From Craspedostauros australis (lineage: Eukaryota > Bacillariophyta > Bacillariophyceae > Mastogloiales > Achnanthaceae), in the NCBI GenBank assembly GCA_026770025.1, contig JAMXDE010000004.1, forward strand, positions 1,612,001-1,676,000: 64,000 bases of DNA, in the 5' to 3' direction. Positions 31,169 through 41,055 of this stretch are shown here, piece by piece. Both the position numbers and the translations under genes were made by a program. The notes under the pieces were generated by a model. That model was not told the origin of the DNA. It searched no databases and saw nothing but the letters and a program-made list of their open reading frames with translations. The first letter of the stretch is position 1; each line of letters opens with the position of its first letter.

Positions 31169-34100
31169 CTCCCCTTCATCTCATGTCGCAACGTGAGTTG
31201 ACTGGAAGCAAGAAAGCTAATCGTAGCGTTGACCGTGCTGCAGCCCAAGATAGCAGCATGCACATTCCATGCATCAAGTTCGTCGATGTCTTCACACATG
31301 GGATCTTGGCTGTCTTCGTCCGCCAATCGTTCCCGCTCCTCGTTGAGCCTTGTGGTGATGGTGGTCTGTTGGATCTCATTGATGTGAGTCATTCCTCCAC
31401 AGTGTGGGGTGGCGGAAATGTCTTGGGTGGCTTGGTCCGATCTGGGATCAGTGCGGGGAACTGCTCTGATCCTGTTGGTAGGGTTGATCTTGTCTGGTCG
31501 GTAGATGGGTGCCGACTCCTCGATGCCCAGAGATTCTGACTCTGGCATGTCCTTCTGGTTGGAAGGATCTGGGGCCTTCTGGAGTGGTCTATACTTGTCA
31601 ATGTGGGCTCCCCTATCTTGAGTACCGGTCAAGATCTTGGGTGGTGGCAACGTGTGTTGGGAGCGTTGGACTGATGGCCTGGGGATGGGCAGTGAGCTGG
31701 TGACAATTCCTTGTGCAATTGCAGCTTCCGTGTCAGTGGTTTCCCTCGGCTTGGCTGCGCTGGTTGCTGCGGGTTCCTGATCGATGTACCCTTCTGGAAC
31801 CTCTGATAGGAATTTCCCATTGACTGTCTCTCCTTCCTTGAGGCAGGGTTGTTGATCATCGATTTCAGGGATGCTGTTGACTATCTCATCCTCGGTGATG
31901 GGTAGGATAGGATCCTGTTTGAGTGCTGCCTGTGTCCGTTCCAGGTTCACTGCGATGGGGTCGCTCTGGTTTTGGATACTTTGTGTCTGCTTCGCTCGTG
32001 CGAGGATGACAGGAATGCAGTTCTTCCTCAAACTGAAGAAGTGGCAGGTTGATGATCTCAGATTCGTGGATCTGTCCATGCTGGGTATCTCTGCCCATGC
32101 GCCATCGTCAGCTGGGTAGAAATACTGTCCATCAGCGATCGCGATGCTGGGGGCCTCGGTATCCTTGAGGTCTTCATCGAGATATTCATAGAGGGAAAGC
32201 GGGAATACGGATTGGCTGTCTGCATAGGTCATGGTGTCAGCGTGGACCTTCCTGTTGCCCTTAGTACAGAAGATACCAACCCTGTCACCATCGTAGCCTG
32301 TGGCAATTCCATAGAAGGTTCCCTTCTTCCTTGCAGGGTACAGCACCTGAGAGCTGAGAACGTGTTCCGGTGTGACAGAAATCCGAGGCGTCAAGCTTTC
32401 TGATGTCAATGAAAAATTGATGTCTGGCAGTGGGCTGGGTTCTGTTGCAGGATCCGTCGGAGATGCGTCGACGGGTTGGTGACGAACATTGTCCCCTGAT
32501 CCGTTACTGGGATTGCGATCGGTAGTGGTGACAAGGATGTCGGGCGTCTCGCATGCGACATCGAAATGTGGTGGCGCCTGCCGGTTGGATTCGGCCAACA
32601 TGATTGCGATTGGTGTGACAGGTCTGGGTGGCCTTCTCCGGGACCTCTCTAGAGGGGTCGGCTCCTGTCGAGTTGTCGTGAGCTGGAGGGTAGTTGACGA
32701 TGGGCTGATGTCCATGCGTGCTTGTTGGTGCTGGATGACATTGATGTTTCTTGTATCAGTGCGTCTCTTGCTGTGGTATGATTGCGCCTCTGGTCGATCG
32801 GTTGGCAGGTCAGGGTCGTCTTCTGCTCTGGTGACCTTGGCGCGCGGTTTCGCGGGGGATACGATTTCGTGGTGGGGCCCTGGTTCGTATATTAAGTTCC
32901 TGAGGACTGTCTTCGATGCGATGTGACGGAAGGGGTTTTTGGAGAGTGGTTTGGTGTGCATGTCAGCGGTGTTGTTGATTGAAGCAATGCAGCAGAGTAC
33001 GATGATACCTGCAGCGATGCACTCTCGGATCTGGTGGAATGCCAAGGAGCAGTGTTTCTTCTTCAAGGGCGATGGAGGGGCCGTGGTGTTCAGTACCATT
33101 GCCTTGTTGTCTCTCATCATGATTGCTGGTCCATCAATGGGTAGTGCGAGGTCCACCAGTGTATGTTGTAGCCCGGTTTTTGACTTCGTGGCACTCCTAG
33201 CAGGGCCCAGTTTCGATCCATGCGTGGGGTTCTCCACAGTGTCTTGTCGTTTGCAGATGGTCTTGATTTTAGATTGGTTCGTCCTGTGGAAATTGATCCT
33301 CCAAAGGATGTCCTTTCTGGCGTTGATGGTAGATGGGGGTCGCTTCTCTTGCCTGTTCCTCCCATTCCCTCCCCTTTCTTCGGGGCCGTCATCCATTTGT
33401 TGGTAGGATGGTGGTCCCGACGAACAAAGAAGGTACGATGGCCCTGGATCGGGGTCTTCCTTCTCATGGGGCTTGTGTGCCATTGGTTCGATGGAGCCGG
33501 TAGTCCTTGTGGGCTCCCCTGTCCCGGGAGGTTGCTCTTCAATGGTGGGCGCTGCATGCGGTGAGGTTCTGGCATCGTCATGCATCGGGGTCAGGCCATT
33601 CTTGTCTTGGGTTGCAATCGAAAGGTCATATTGGCCATCACGATGGTCACTCCAATTGAAGGTCTTGTCGCCTCCATCCAGGTCCTTGGTGAGGTAGCAA
33701 CTCCTGGGTATGTTGCATACGTGTCCACCCTGATGGTCTGGTGGGTTCTGTTCCTGTTTCGGGGTGATGTCATGTGGGGGGAGGTCCTCGTCATCTTCCA
33801 TGATAGGAAGCACGTCGAATGTCATCAATGCATCCCTCATCTCCAGGTTGATGATCTTGTTTTCATCAGGCATTAGACACTGTCGTCCTGTTCCTGACAT
33901 GGGGAACGATGCCCGATGTTCTGTCGAGACCATGTCGAGGACGGTTCTGCTTGCCCGGGTTTGGTGGTTCACCACTTGAAAGGAAGCCATATCGCTCGTG
34001 AACCGGATGGGGCCCAGGATGGGTCGCCATTTCGCCAGCTTGGCTGATGCGGATGGGGTTTCACCGTGGTTGGGTTCCTGATGGCGAGAGTACCCAGGTA

Positions 34101-36654
34101 CGTGTTGCCCATGGCAAGTACTGGGTGCCTCAATGTGCGGTCCTGGTCCTCCATGGTGGGTTCCGTGGTTGGTTGCCTGGTGTCTGTATCCAGTTGGTCT
34201 TGGAGGGAACCCTAGTTGGAGGTTTCCAATTGGTGCGAAAGCACCTGGAGCTGTCCGGTTGTCTCCACTTCCATTCAGCACGTATTCCATGTGAACAGGG
34301 ACTCCAATAGGTGGGAATCCTCCTGGGTGGGGTTGCACGTATGCCATGTGTGGTTGGCCATATGTGTGATGAGGCCCCATGTTAGGTGGGTACCCATGGC
34401 ACCCTGCGTTGTCATATCCGTAGGTGCCATAGGGATTGGGAAAATGGCGGTGTGTGTGTCCCATTCCATGATTCATGCCTGCACTCGCAGTTGGGTGTTG
34501 GTTCGTTGGTTCGTGTCCGCCGTTTCCATGGTTGCTGGCCATCTCATGGGGTGGTGGGTTACCCATGGTACCATGATGGTTCCATGAGTTCCGGTTGTCC
34601 GAGGGGTGGTTCCCACTGTTCTCTGAGTTGGTCGCTCGGGGTTTGGCAGGATCTCCTGGGTCCCTGGTGGTTGTCTTGGAGGCGAAGGTTACCGCCTTGG
34701 TGTCGGGTGGCCCGCGATCGTTTTCGCCAATAGTCGCAAGGTTCACGTTGGGGAACAGTCTGCTCCTTCCGGCGGGTTCGCGTGCGTCGGTTGGTCCAGC
34801 AGCTTTGTTGGTGATGCTGTGCTGGTTGTGGTCGTCGTTGGGACCGGTGCTCGTGGCGTTTGGGTTGGGGCGCCGCTTTGTCAGCTTGGCGGGAGGATTT
34901 GGAGTATCACCATCAGTGCCTCCCTGATGGGGTGCGCGCACGGATGCGTGGTGCCCGCGGTGGGTGTCAGGATCTAAGACGTGTGGATCCGGTCCCCCTT
35001 TGTTCGCGCCGTGACCTGTTGCTTGGTTCCTGTGTCCTGGTGGTTTCGGGGGGTACCCAGGTTGGGGAATTCCGACAGGCATGAAAGCTCTCGGGGCTGG
35101 TGGGTAGCCTCCATTTCTGTTTGGGGGGTATCCGGTGTGGAGAGGGATTCCATTGGGCGGAAATCCTCCTGGATGGGGATGTGGGTGCTCTGGACGTGGG
35201 CTCCCATGTGCGTGGGAGGTCTCCATGCGGGGTGGATACCCATGAGGTCCATCGTTGGTGTGACCATGGTTTCCGTAGGGTCCAGGGTCTTGGTGACGCG
35301 GATGATCTGTCCCAAGATTCGTGTCTGTGTTGACAGTTGGGATTCGGATCGTTGGTTCACGTCCGTCGTGGTTATGGTAGCTGGTCATACCATGAGGTGG
35401 TGGGTTGCCCGTGGTACCATGATGGTCCCACGAGCTTTGGTTGCTTGCTGGACGGTTGCTGTTGTTCTTCAGGTTGGTCATCCGAGGTGCGGTGGTGTCC
35501 CCTGGGTCTTTGGTGGTCGTCCCAGGGGCGAAGGTTACTGCCTTGGCGTCCGATGGGTTGCAGTCGTACCCACTGATGGTCTTGGGGTAAATGTTGGGGA
35601 ACAGTCTGATCCTTCCATCGGGTCCACATTTGGTGGCTGGTCCGGTAGTTTCGTTGGTGTCCGGGTGCCGGTCGTTGTCGTTGCTGGGGCTGGTACCTGC
35701 AGCGTTTGGGTTGTCGCCATGGGCATCGGTTGCTGTTGGGGATGTCGTCGTGGATCCACGCTCAGCGATGATGGAGAGTTGGGTTTCGTCAGGGAGGGTG
35801 CCCGAGGTGCGCTCCGGGGCGGCTCCACCGGCTAGGGATGAGAACCCAGAGGGGGTACCTCCTGGGCGGCTGTCGCTGTCTCGTCCTGTCTTGAGGATTG
35901 AGGTTTCAGATCTGGTCGAGGTGCTGGTGGCATTGGGGTTAGAAAGGAATGTCTTGTACTCCACGACAGCAGTTAGCCACTCACCATTGTGCGTGCGCCT
36001 GCCGCGTCTTTCGAATCGGTCGAAGGCCATCATCGTTTTCTCGGTGCTTTCTGCGTCGATGAACATCCTATTGAGAGTTTGGTCGAGGGATGAGTCTCTG
36101 TTGACTTTGATAGATCCTACCCACTCGGCGATGTGGTAGATGAGGAGTCCTGTCTCGAAGTATCTTGCAACGTCGTCCGGGTCCGTGAAGTTGATCATGA
36201 TGGCTCCAGGGACCATGGTTGGGGTCCCTTCGTGGATGGTGGTCAGTAGTTCGGGGAGTGTCTTCTCGATCGCGAGTGCGCTGGTTTTAAAGAGGCCAAA
36301 AACCATGGCAGTCTCGATGCTGATCCCAAAGTACTGCTTGAGGTCGGTGAATGCGTCCCAGGTGGTCTTGTGGACATGGCACACCACTTTGTCGTCGTGG
36401 GTCTTCTCCTTTCGGTTCCACGCGTCGACGATGATGGGGTGTCCGAAGGTTGCTTCGATGAACTTCTTTCCCATCTCAGTGGGGGAGAGTGACGAAGGTC
36501 CATCCATCAGGGCGCCTGCCGTGTCATTGAGGAGGACAGAGAGGCTGGGGTCCTTCGGGTCCTTGGGGTCGGTCTCGAAGGTATCGGTCAAATCACCTGG
36601 GCTCCTCTTGGAGGGTCCCCTGGTGGAGGGAACGATGCAGTTGGTACGAGTCAT
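30823..36654 (-). CDS. 1,943-aa gag-like/RNase H-tail polyprotein of the LTR element
   Basis: One uninterrupted frame. Residues 1-270 look like a folded gag domain (TFGHPIIVDAWNRKEKTHDD, FDRFERRGRRTHNGEWLTAV). Residues about 310-890 are Pro/Gly/His/Asn-rich and contain two ~280-residue copies of one block (HPGGFPPNGIPLHTGYPP against HPGGFPPIGVPVHMEYVL). About 1150-1240 is the C-terminal end of a copia RNase H (RDNKAMVLNTTAP, LKKKHCSLAFHQIRE, NTADMHTKPLSKNPFRHI). About 1450-1490 (KKGTFYGIATGYDGDRVGIF) vaguely resembles the copia integrase C-terminal segment but is out of order. The last ~115 residues, ending LRKPYALF, are encoded in the LTR. No zinc knuckle, DSG protease, integrase triad or VDD was found. 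The intact frame suggests a recent, possibly expressed, non-autonomous family. Confidence 0.8.
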   Translation of the reverse strand: MTRTNCIVPSTRGPSKRSPGDLTDTFETDPKDPKDPSLSVLLNDTAGALMDGPSSLSPTEMGKKFIEATFGHPIIVDAWNRKEKTHDDKVVCHVHKTTWDAFTDLKQYFGISIETAMVFGLFKTSALAIEKTLPELLTTIHEGTPTMVPGAIMINFTDPDDVARYFETGLLIYHIAEWVGSIKVNRDSSLDQTLNRMFIDAESTEKTMMAFDRFERRGRRTHNGEWLTAVVEYKTFLSNPNATSTSTRSETSILKTGRDSDSRPGGTPSGFSSLAGGAAPERTSGTLPDETQLSIIAERGSTTTSPTATDAHGDNPNAAGTSPSNDNDRHPDTNETTGPATKCGPDGRIRLFPNIYPKTISGYDCNPSDAKAVTFAPGTTTKDPGDTTAPRMTNLKNNSNRPASNQSSWDHHGTTGNPPPHGMTSYHNHDGREPTIRIPTVNTDTNLGTDHPRHQDPGPYGNHGHTNDGPHGYPPRMETSHAHGSPRPEHPHPHPGGFPPNGIPLHTGYPPNRNGGYPPAPRAFMPVGIPQPGYPPKPPGHRNQATGHGANKGGPDPHVLDPDTHRGHHASVRAPHQGGTDGDTPNPPAKLTKRRPNPNATSTGPNDDHNQHSITNKAAGPTDAREPAGRSRLFPNVNLATIGENDRGPPDTKAVTFASKTTTRDPGDPAKPRATNSENSGNHPSDNRNSWNHHGTMGNPPPHEMASNHGNGGHEPTNQHPTASAGMNHGMGHTHRHFPNPYGTYGYDNAGCHGYPPNMGPHHTYGQPHMAYVQPHPGGFPPIGVPVHMEYVLNGSGDNRTAPGAFAPIGNLQLGFPPRPTGYRHQATNHGTHHGGPGPHIEAPSTCHGQHVPGYSRHQEPNHGETPSASAKLAKWRPILGPIRFTSDMASFQVVNHQTRASRTVLDMVSTEHRASFPMSGTGRQCLMPDENKIINLEMRDALMTFDVLPIMEDDEDLPPHDITPKQEQNPPDHQGGHVCNIPRSCYLTKDLDGGDKTFNWSDHRDGQYDLSIATQDKNGLTPMHDDARTSPHAAPTIEEQPPGTGEPTRTTGSIEPMAHKPHEKEDPDPGPSYLLCSSGPPSYQQMDDGPEERGGNGRNRQEKRPPSTINARKDILWRINFHRTNQSKIKTICKRQDTVENPTHGSKLGPARSATKSKTGLQHTLVDLALPIDGPAIMMRDNKAMVLNTTAPPSPLKKKHCSLAFHQIRECIAAGIIVLCCIASINNTADMHTKPLSKNPFRHIASKTVLRNLIYEPGPHHEIVSPAKPRAKVTRAEDDPDLPTDRPEAQSYHSKRRTDTRNINVIQHQQARMDISPSSTTLQLTTTRQEPTPLERSRRRPPRPVTPIAIMLAESNRQAPPHFDVACETPDILVTTTDRNPSNGSGDNVRHQPVDASPTDPATEPSPLPDINFSLTSESLTPRISVTPEHVLSSQVLYPARKKGTFYGIATGYDGDRVGIFCTKGNRKVHADTMTYADSQSVFPLSLYEYLDEDLKDTEAPSIAIADGQYFYPADDGAWAEIPSMDRSTNLRSSTCHFFSLRKNCIPVILARAKQTQSIQNQSDPIAVNLERTQAALKQDPILPITEDEIVNSIPEIDDQQPCLKEGETVNGKFLSEVPEGYIDQEPAATSAAKPRETTDTEAAIAQGIVTSSLPIPRPSVQRSQHTLPPPKILTGTQDRGAHIDKYRPLQKAPDPSNQKDMPESESLGIEESAPIYRPDKINPTNRIRAVPRTDPRSDQATQDISATPHCGGMTHINEIQQTTITTRLNEERERLADEDSQDPMCEDIDELDAWNVHAAILGCSTVNATISFLASSQLTLRHEMKGSNRAKLAVRLRKDFLEHMTRFPTNRSEPRFGHNHVWSRHKSSKKLFEIQDPWKKGPNDCVIGTPPHRKLDADTRLLDPRYSSTWEYTQDDLRPASNLMEGNFPLVLELRKPYALF
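33990..35710 (-). repeat. ~845-bp internal tandem duplication in the LTR-element ORF
   Basis: Two diverged direct copies (about 34860-35710 and 33990-34860). Landmarks such as GGTACCATGATGG at 34567 and 35412 are spaced 845 bp apart. The period keeps the reading frame closely enough that both copies stay open, giving duplicated His/Gly/Pro-rich blocks. Confidence 0.7.
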
Positions 36655-36699
36655 CTTGCAGAGGTCTAAGAGCTTGACAATCTTTTGCGACTGTTAATC

Positions 36700-37314
36700 T
36701 AATAGAGCCCAAACGAAATGGCTGTTGTCTTGTTGGCTGTTCTTTAGCTGTAGGCAGAGGCTTGACTGGCAAGCGATCCGGACGAGAGTCTTCTGTTCCA
36801 CAAGTAGTCAATTTAGAATACTGGTAGATGGTGAAGAAACGTGCGGATTATGAGATTAGTGCAATTATTCTTGTTCGTGTGACACCCTGTGTGGGCTGCC
36901 CTGGAAAAGGGTCGTAGGGTTTGCGTAGCCCAAGTACCACAGGAGGGGGCCCTTTTGTTGGGTTGCTGTCAGAAAAGGGCGTAGGGTTTGCGTAGCTCCA
37001 GTACCAGGGGAAAGTTTCCCTCCATCAAGTTGGAAGCTGGGCGAAGGTCATCTTGCGTGTATTCCCACGTGGAACTGTACCGTGGATCCAGCAGTCTTGT
37101 ATCGGCATCAAGTTTTCGGTGGGGAGGGGTTCCGATGACACAGTCATTGGGACCCTTTTTCCATGGGTCCTGGATTTCAAAGAGTTTCTTCGAAGACTTG
37201 TGCCTGCTCCAAACATGGTTATGTCCGAAACGTGGTTCAGACCGATTCGTGGGAAAACGAGTCATGTGTTCCAGGAAATCCTTCCTTAGCCTAACTGCTA
37301 GTTTAGCTCTATTA
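36700..37314 (-). repeat. Right LTR (5' LTR of the minus-strand element)
   Basis: 615-bp partner of 30554-31168. It carries an untranslated copy of the last ~115 codons of the internal ORF (open frame at 36969-37358). Confidence 0.9.
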
Positions 37315-37319
37315 GTGAT
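37315..37319. repeat. Target-site duplication GTGAT (right)
   Basis: Matches 30549-30553 at the other end of the element. Confidence 0.85.
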
Positions 37320-38642
37320 ATCTAAGCATATTATGTACGAGTATGTATGGTGCGGCATGAATGCGGCTTCTATTCTCCGACACAGCGGAGCCGGTTGCGA
37401 TTGGCTCCTGACCTTTTACTTCTGTGGGTGTGCCAACTTCTCCGGAACCACGACGCTGTTTCGCCTGAAATCAATGAACACCGAGAGTGCGCAGCACATT
37501 GCCTTCTCCAAGACTCCTGGAACTTATCACGTCACACCAGCCATGATGCGGACCGCTGAATGCGTCCAGACAAATACGATTACGAGACAACTCCGTTGCC
37601 GATGTGGGCCTGCGTATTGCGAGTGCCGTACTCCTACGATGTTGATGCAATATCAGTCATGATGCGAGATCAGCCATGAAACGGATACACTCTACGTATT
37701 GTATGTTGCAGTATCCAGAGGTGTTCCGTGGTGGTCTGCACCATCTTTACTCTGTGTTCTGTGCCATGCACAAACACCATGCTACTCTCTAGAGACAGAG
37801 ACAGGGACAGAGTATATAGCTCGAGGACAACATGAGAGAAGAACAGATGTTTGAACGAGGACTGTGAGTGCTGCGCTCAACCAGAATGCAAGCCGATTAT
37901 TTTGCTTTCACCTGTCATCTTTCAGCGACTGATGGTGCTGATTGGCTCAGGCGGGTTTCTGGTCGTTGTGGCTATCTTACCTCAGTTTTCTTGTGGTGGT
38001 TCGTCTTCACATGTTCGTGGTCGATCCAAACGCAACCTTGTGAGTGCTTCTCTGGCTTCGCCTTTTGGGATGTTTCATGACGAATATGACAGACATGTTC
38101 TTGTTCTCCAGTGCCTATGCCCACTTCTTTCCAGTCCAATAAATCCTCCAACGATCTTGAGCTCTTTGTGTCGTTTGGACTTCGTCCATCAACCAAACTC
38201 CCCAACTGACAATAGACGCCATCAACAACACTCACAACAGCAGTGCGCGATTCACAAACGAAGACCACTTCCTGTGCGCAACGACGGAGTTTTCCAACAT
38301 CGCACTGGGACTGTGTATGTCCAACCTCGCTGTACAACGACAAATCACGACAGATCACGACAGATCGCAAAAGATCGCGACAACAAGGTTACTCCGAGGT
38401 ATGGTTCAACGTGTTGCACTCCGAACAACAAAGTTGCAACGTGTGGTATGCAGAGGTGGGATGCCCATCTCATCCTTTTGTGCACTCTTCCCCCAAAGTG
38501 CAAACAAAAAGTGAGCACAGACTGGATGGCCGAGGAAACAACTTTTGTTGCCTCTCCACTCCTCACAAACTCACAAATCCACAAAAGGTCAATCGCACAA
38601 CACCACAAACCAAACCAAACCACACCAAATCAATCCAACAAA

Positions 38643-39653
38643 ATGATGAACCTCTTCACCACCACAAGCGCAAACATCACCACAAACACCACAAACAGTA
38701 AGAACACGAGCATGCACAAGCCGAAGTCCACTGGCAAGTACCAAGCCAGAAAGCATGCCTACCTATTCAAGATCGGAAAGCTGAGGTTTGGATTCCACGG
38801 AATCCTTGGCTCCACTTGCCTCCTCACCGCGATGCTCGCCATCGTGTTCCCAAACAACCCATACCTCGTCGCATTCGCCACGCTCTCCAACGAGACACTC
38901 GCCACACACGCCTACTCACTGATGAAGCAGGTTCCCAAAAAGACCGTCATCTGGGGACCAGACAGGATCGTCGTGTGCCACAAGGAAGCATTCCAGCTGG
39001 CCATCGCCCTCTTCCACTACTCCACCATCCGCATCATCGGACTGCTGCTCAAGGACTGCGGTCTATGCGGCGATCTCCCCACCGCCAGCAACATCATGGG
39101 CGACTCGCCGTCATTGATGTCGTTCCTCAACGCGATCCAGCTCAACACCACCATCCCAGCCATCCTCTTCTCGCTGCAGCTGATGACATGGAAGCAGTTC
39201 ATCCCATCCGACCTCCGCAACGGCAACTCGTGGATCTTCAACATCCCCATGCTGGCGGCAGTCACCCTGGACATGTGCTTCCCCGAATGTCTCACTATGC
39301 AGCACCTGGTGATCGTCCAGTTCATGGGCCTGATCAACTCCTTCCTCTTCACCCTGGCCTTCCGCGGCATCATCAGTCTCTTCCGCCTTTACGTCGGAAG
39401 TGCTGTCGCAGTTGCCGCCCTGCTGCTGTACGGATGCGGCATGCTGATGCAGATGAGCATGGCAGCATCCACGACGATGGACATGCCAATCGGCAACGAA
39501 ACGATCGTCAACGAAACGATCGTCAACACCAACACGACGATCACATCGGCAGCCATGATGATCATCAATATGATGCTCAAGAATGCCACCGGAGAAACTG
39601 CCGACGCGCACTTTGTCGGTGCCCACGGACTGATGAGCCAAAGCATGATGTAG
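38643..39653 (+). CDS. Multi-pass membrane protein, copy B
   Basis: The same 336-aa protein as copy A, with about six membrane helices and a glycosylation-rich C-terminal tail. I find no difference between the two ORFs: protein, alternative-frame translations and opposite-strand translations all coincide. An apparent 600-aa extended frame from 37851 is rejected because its extra N-terminal part is unlike anything in copy A, and both genes share the ATGATGAAC start behind the same CACAAACC-rich leader. Sequence identity continues about 250 bp past the stop codon, then shows small differences (fewer minisatellite units, GTGCGCTGGC for GTGCATTGTC). Function unknown. Confidence 0.75.
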   Translation: MMNLFTTTSANITTNTTNSKNTSMHKPKSTGKYQARKHAYLFKIGKLRFGFHGILGSTCLLTAMLAIVFPNNPYLVAFATLSNETLATHAYSLMKQVPKKTVIWGPDRIVVCHKEAFQLAIALFHYSTIRIIGLLLKDCGLCGDLPTASNIMGDSPSLMSFLNAIQLNTTIPAILFSLQLMTWKQFIPSDLRNGNSWIFNIPMLAAVTLDMCFPECLTMQHLVIVQFMGLINSFLFTLAFRGIISLFRLYVGSAVAVAALLLYGCGMLMQMSMAASTTMDMPIGNETIVNETIVNTNTTITSAAMMIINMMLKNATGETADAHFVGAHGLMSQSMM

Positions 39654-40562
39654 AATGTTCTACTCTGCTCTATGAGCTGCTCTACGAGCTGCTGTGAGCT
39701 GATTCAAGACTCAGCCATGTACCAATACAAAGGGGGCGAAGGGGAATCGCGACGGGAAACACAAATGTCATGCAGAACACAAGACAACACACACGACAGA
39801 ATGTACACTAAACAACGACAAATCCATGTATAATAATACTCATGTTCACATCCATACTCATACTCTTTCATCATCTATTCGTGCGCTGGCTAGTTTATCC
39901 ATGATGTATGGTGCCTGATGCCTGATGCATGATGGATGATGGACGATGGATGGTGCGCAGTCCTGCCCACACACACGTAATGATAGGTACTGCCGCTGTG
40001 CACTCCTATTCATTATCCTCCTGCGCCATCATACTCGTACAACACCATACGATACAACGAGAATGTTTGCTCATGTATCATTGCATGTGCAGGTCATTCA
40101 AAGTATTCTAGAAACCAGAGGAACTCACGATCGAGAATCCCTCAGTTTCGTCATCGTCCATTCGAATCCATGCCACCGTTGAAACGATTCTTCCCGAACG
40201 AAGAGATCCATCATGTGGGAGGGTGTAATGACCTGCAGTGTGTGCATCCGTTCGCCTCATCAGCGATCGGTTGAGGTGGTGATGTGGTCGACAAATGGAT
40301 GAGTCCAGATGGCACTTGTCATGCATAGGTGCGAGTACGAGTACGAATACAATCGCAACAATCGTCCTCTGGAGGATGATTATAGAGACACCACGACCAC
40401 GGTGCAGGACGACGTCAGACATCCTTGGTCATCATTCGCAAGATCAGCTTGGTCGGGCAACATCTTGCAGCGAGAGACGAGGGAGAGGAAGGAGAGGGGG
40501 TGACCGTCAAGACATGCTAATACCAATGCGCTCGACGAGCATGATAGAGCACTACTGATACT

Positions 40563-41055
40563 ATGAGCTCTAGAGAGAACTTGTGCTTTGGTCTGTCCCA
40601 GTACCTCGTACCTCACACCTTGCACCTGAGCTTGCTCCAAGACAAATGAGAGAAGTACGGGTATGTGTATGACTACTCCATGGTGCTTTCTTAGACCCTC
40701 CTCGAATAGTCTCATTTCGTGATTCCAGGCTTCCGCAATACGTTGTCCTCTAGTTCGGCGAATGGCCTACGACTACTCAATGAGTGTTCCCCAACGACGA
40801 AGTCTGACCAGCGCCCCATGCAGTCCAATGAATCGGAAAACGTTTCCAGAACAATGGGGACAACAAGAAAGGCGGCAGAAAGTGGAGCCGTTGTGGCTTC
40901 AATCACCACACAAACAAAGCAGAACACGATGCGACTGGACAAAGAAGCGGCGCCTTGATTTCTCTCACCTTGCTGCAATCCAATCGGTGCTCAAACATTC
41001 AGCCAAGAGCATTGTGGATTCATTCACCACGGTATTGTGAAGGGAACCCCTGAAT
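40563..41055. other. Intergenic region before the LRR gene
   Basis: Unique sequence after the end of unit B and 5' flank of the LRR gene. No gene recognised. Confidence 0.5.

Larger units (their letters stand above)
30554..37314 (-). mobile_element. Young full-length LTR retrotransposon lacking RT and integrase
   Basis: A 6,761-bp element with 615-bp LTRs, TAATAGAGC/GCTCTATTA ends and the 5-bp target-site duplication GTGAT. Near-identical LTRs indicate recent insertion. The single long ORF (minus strand) keeps a gag-like part and a copia RNase H tail, but no protease, integrase core or reverse transcriptase motif can be seen. It is therefore probably non-autonomous and moved by a related copia element. 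It has landed inside unit B of the tandem duplication. Confidence 0.9.
29855..40562 (+). repeat. Tandem duplication, unit B (split by LTR element)
   Basis: Second copy of the ~4-kb unit. Its upstream half is interrupted at 30553/37315 by the LTR retrotransposon at 30554-37314. Removing the insert and one GTGAT restores a continuous match to unit A. Near-identity to unit A ends at about 40562 (29718 in A). Confidence 0.75.

Noticed and set aside
32240-32330. Integrase C-terminal domain in the young LTR element
   Set aside because: FYGIATGYDGDRVGIF has slight likeness, but lies after the RNase H tail, out of copia order, and no integrase core is present.
34981-35835. 284-codon plus-strand ORF opposite the LTR-element polyprotein
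   Set aside because: Trp/Gly/Val-rich shadow of the Pro/His/Gly-rich minus-strand frame.
37851-38642. In-frame extension of membrane gene copy B (600-aa reading)
   Set aside because: The extra N-terminal part has no counterpart in copy A and is not protein-like; both copies share the ATGATGAAC start and leader.
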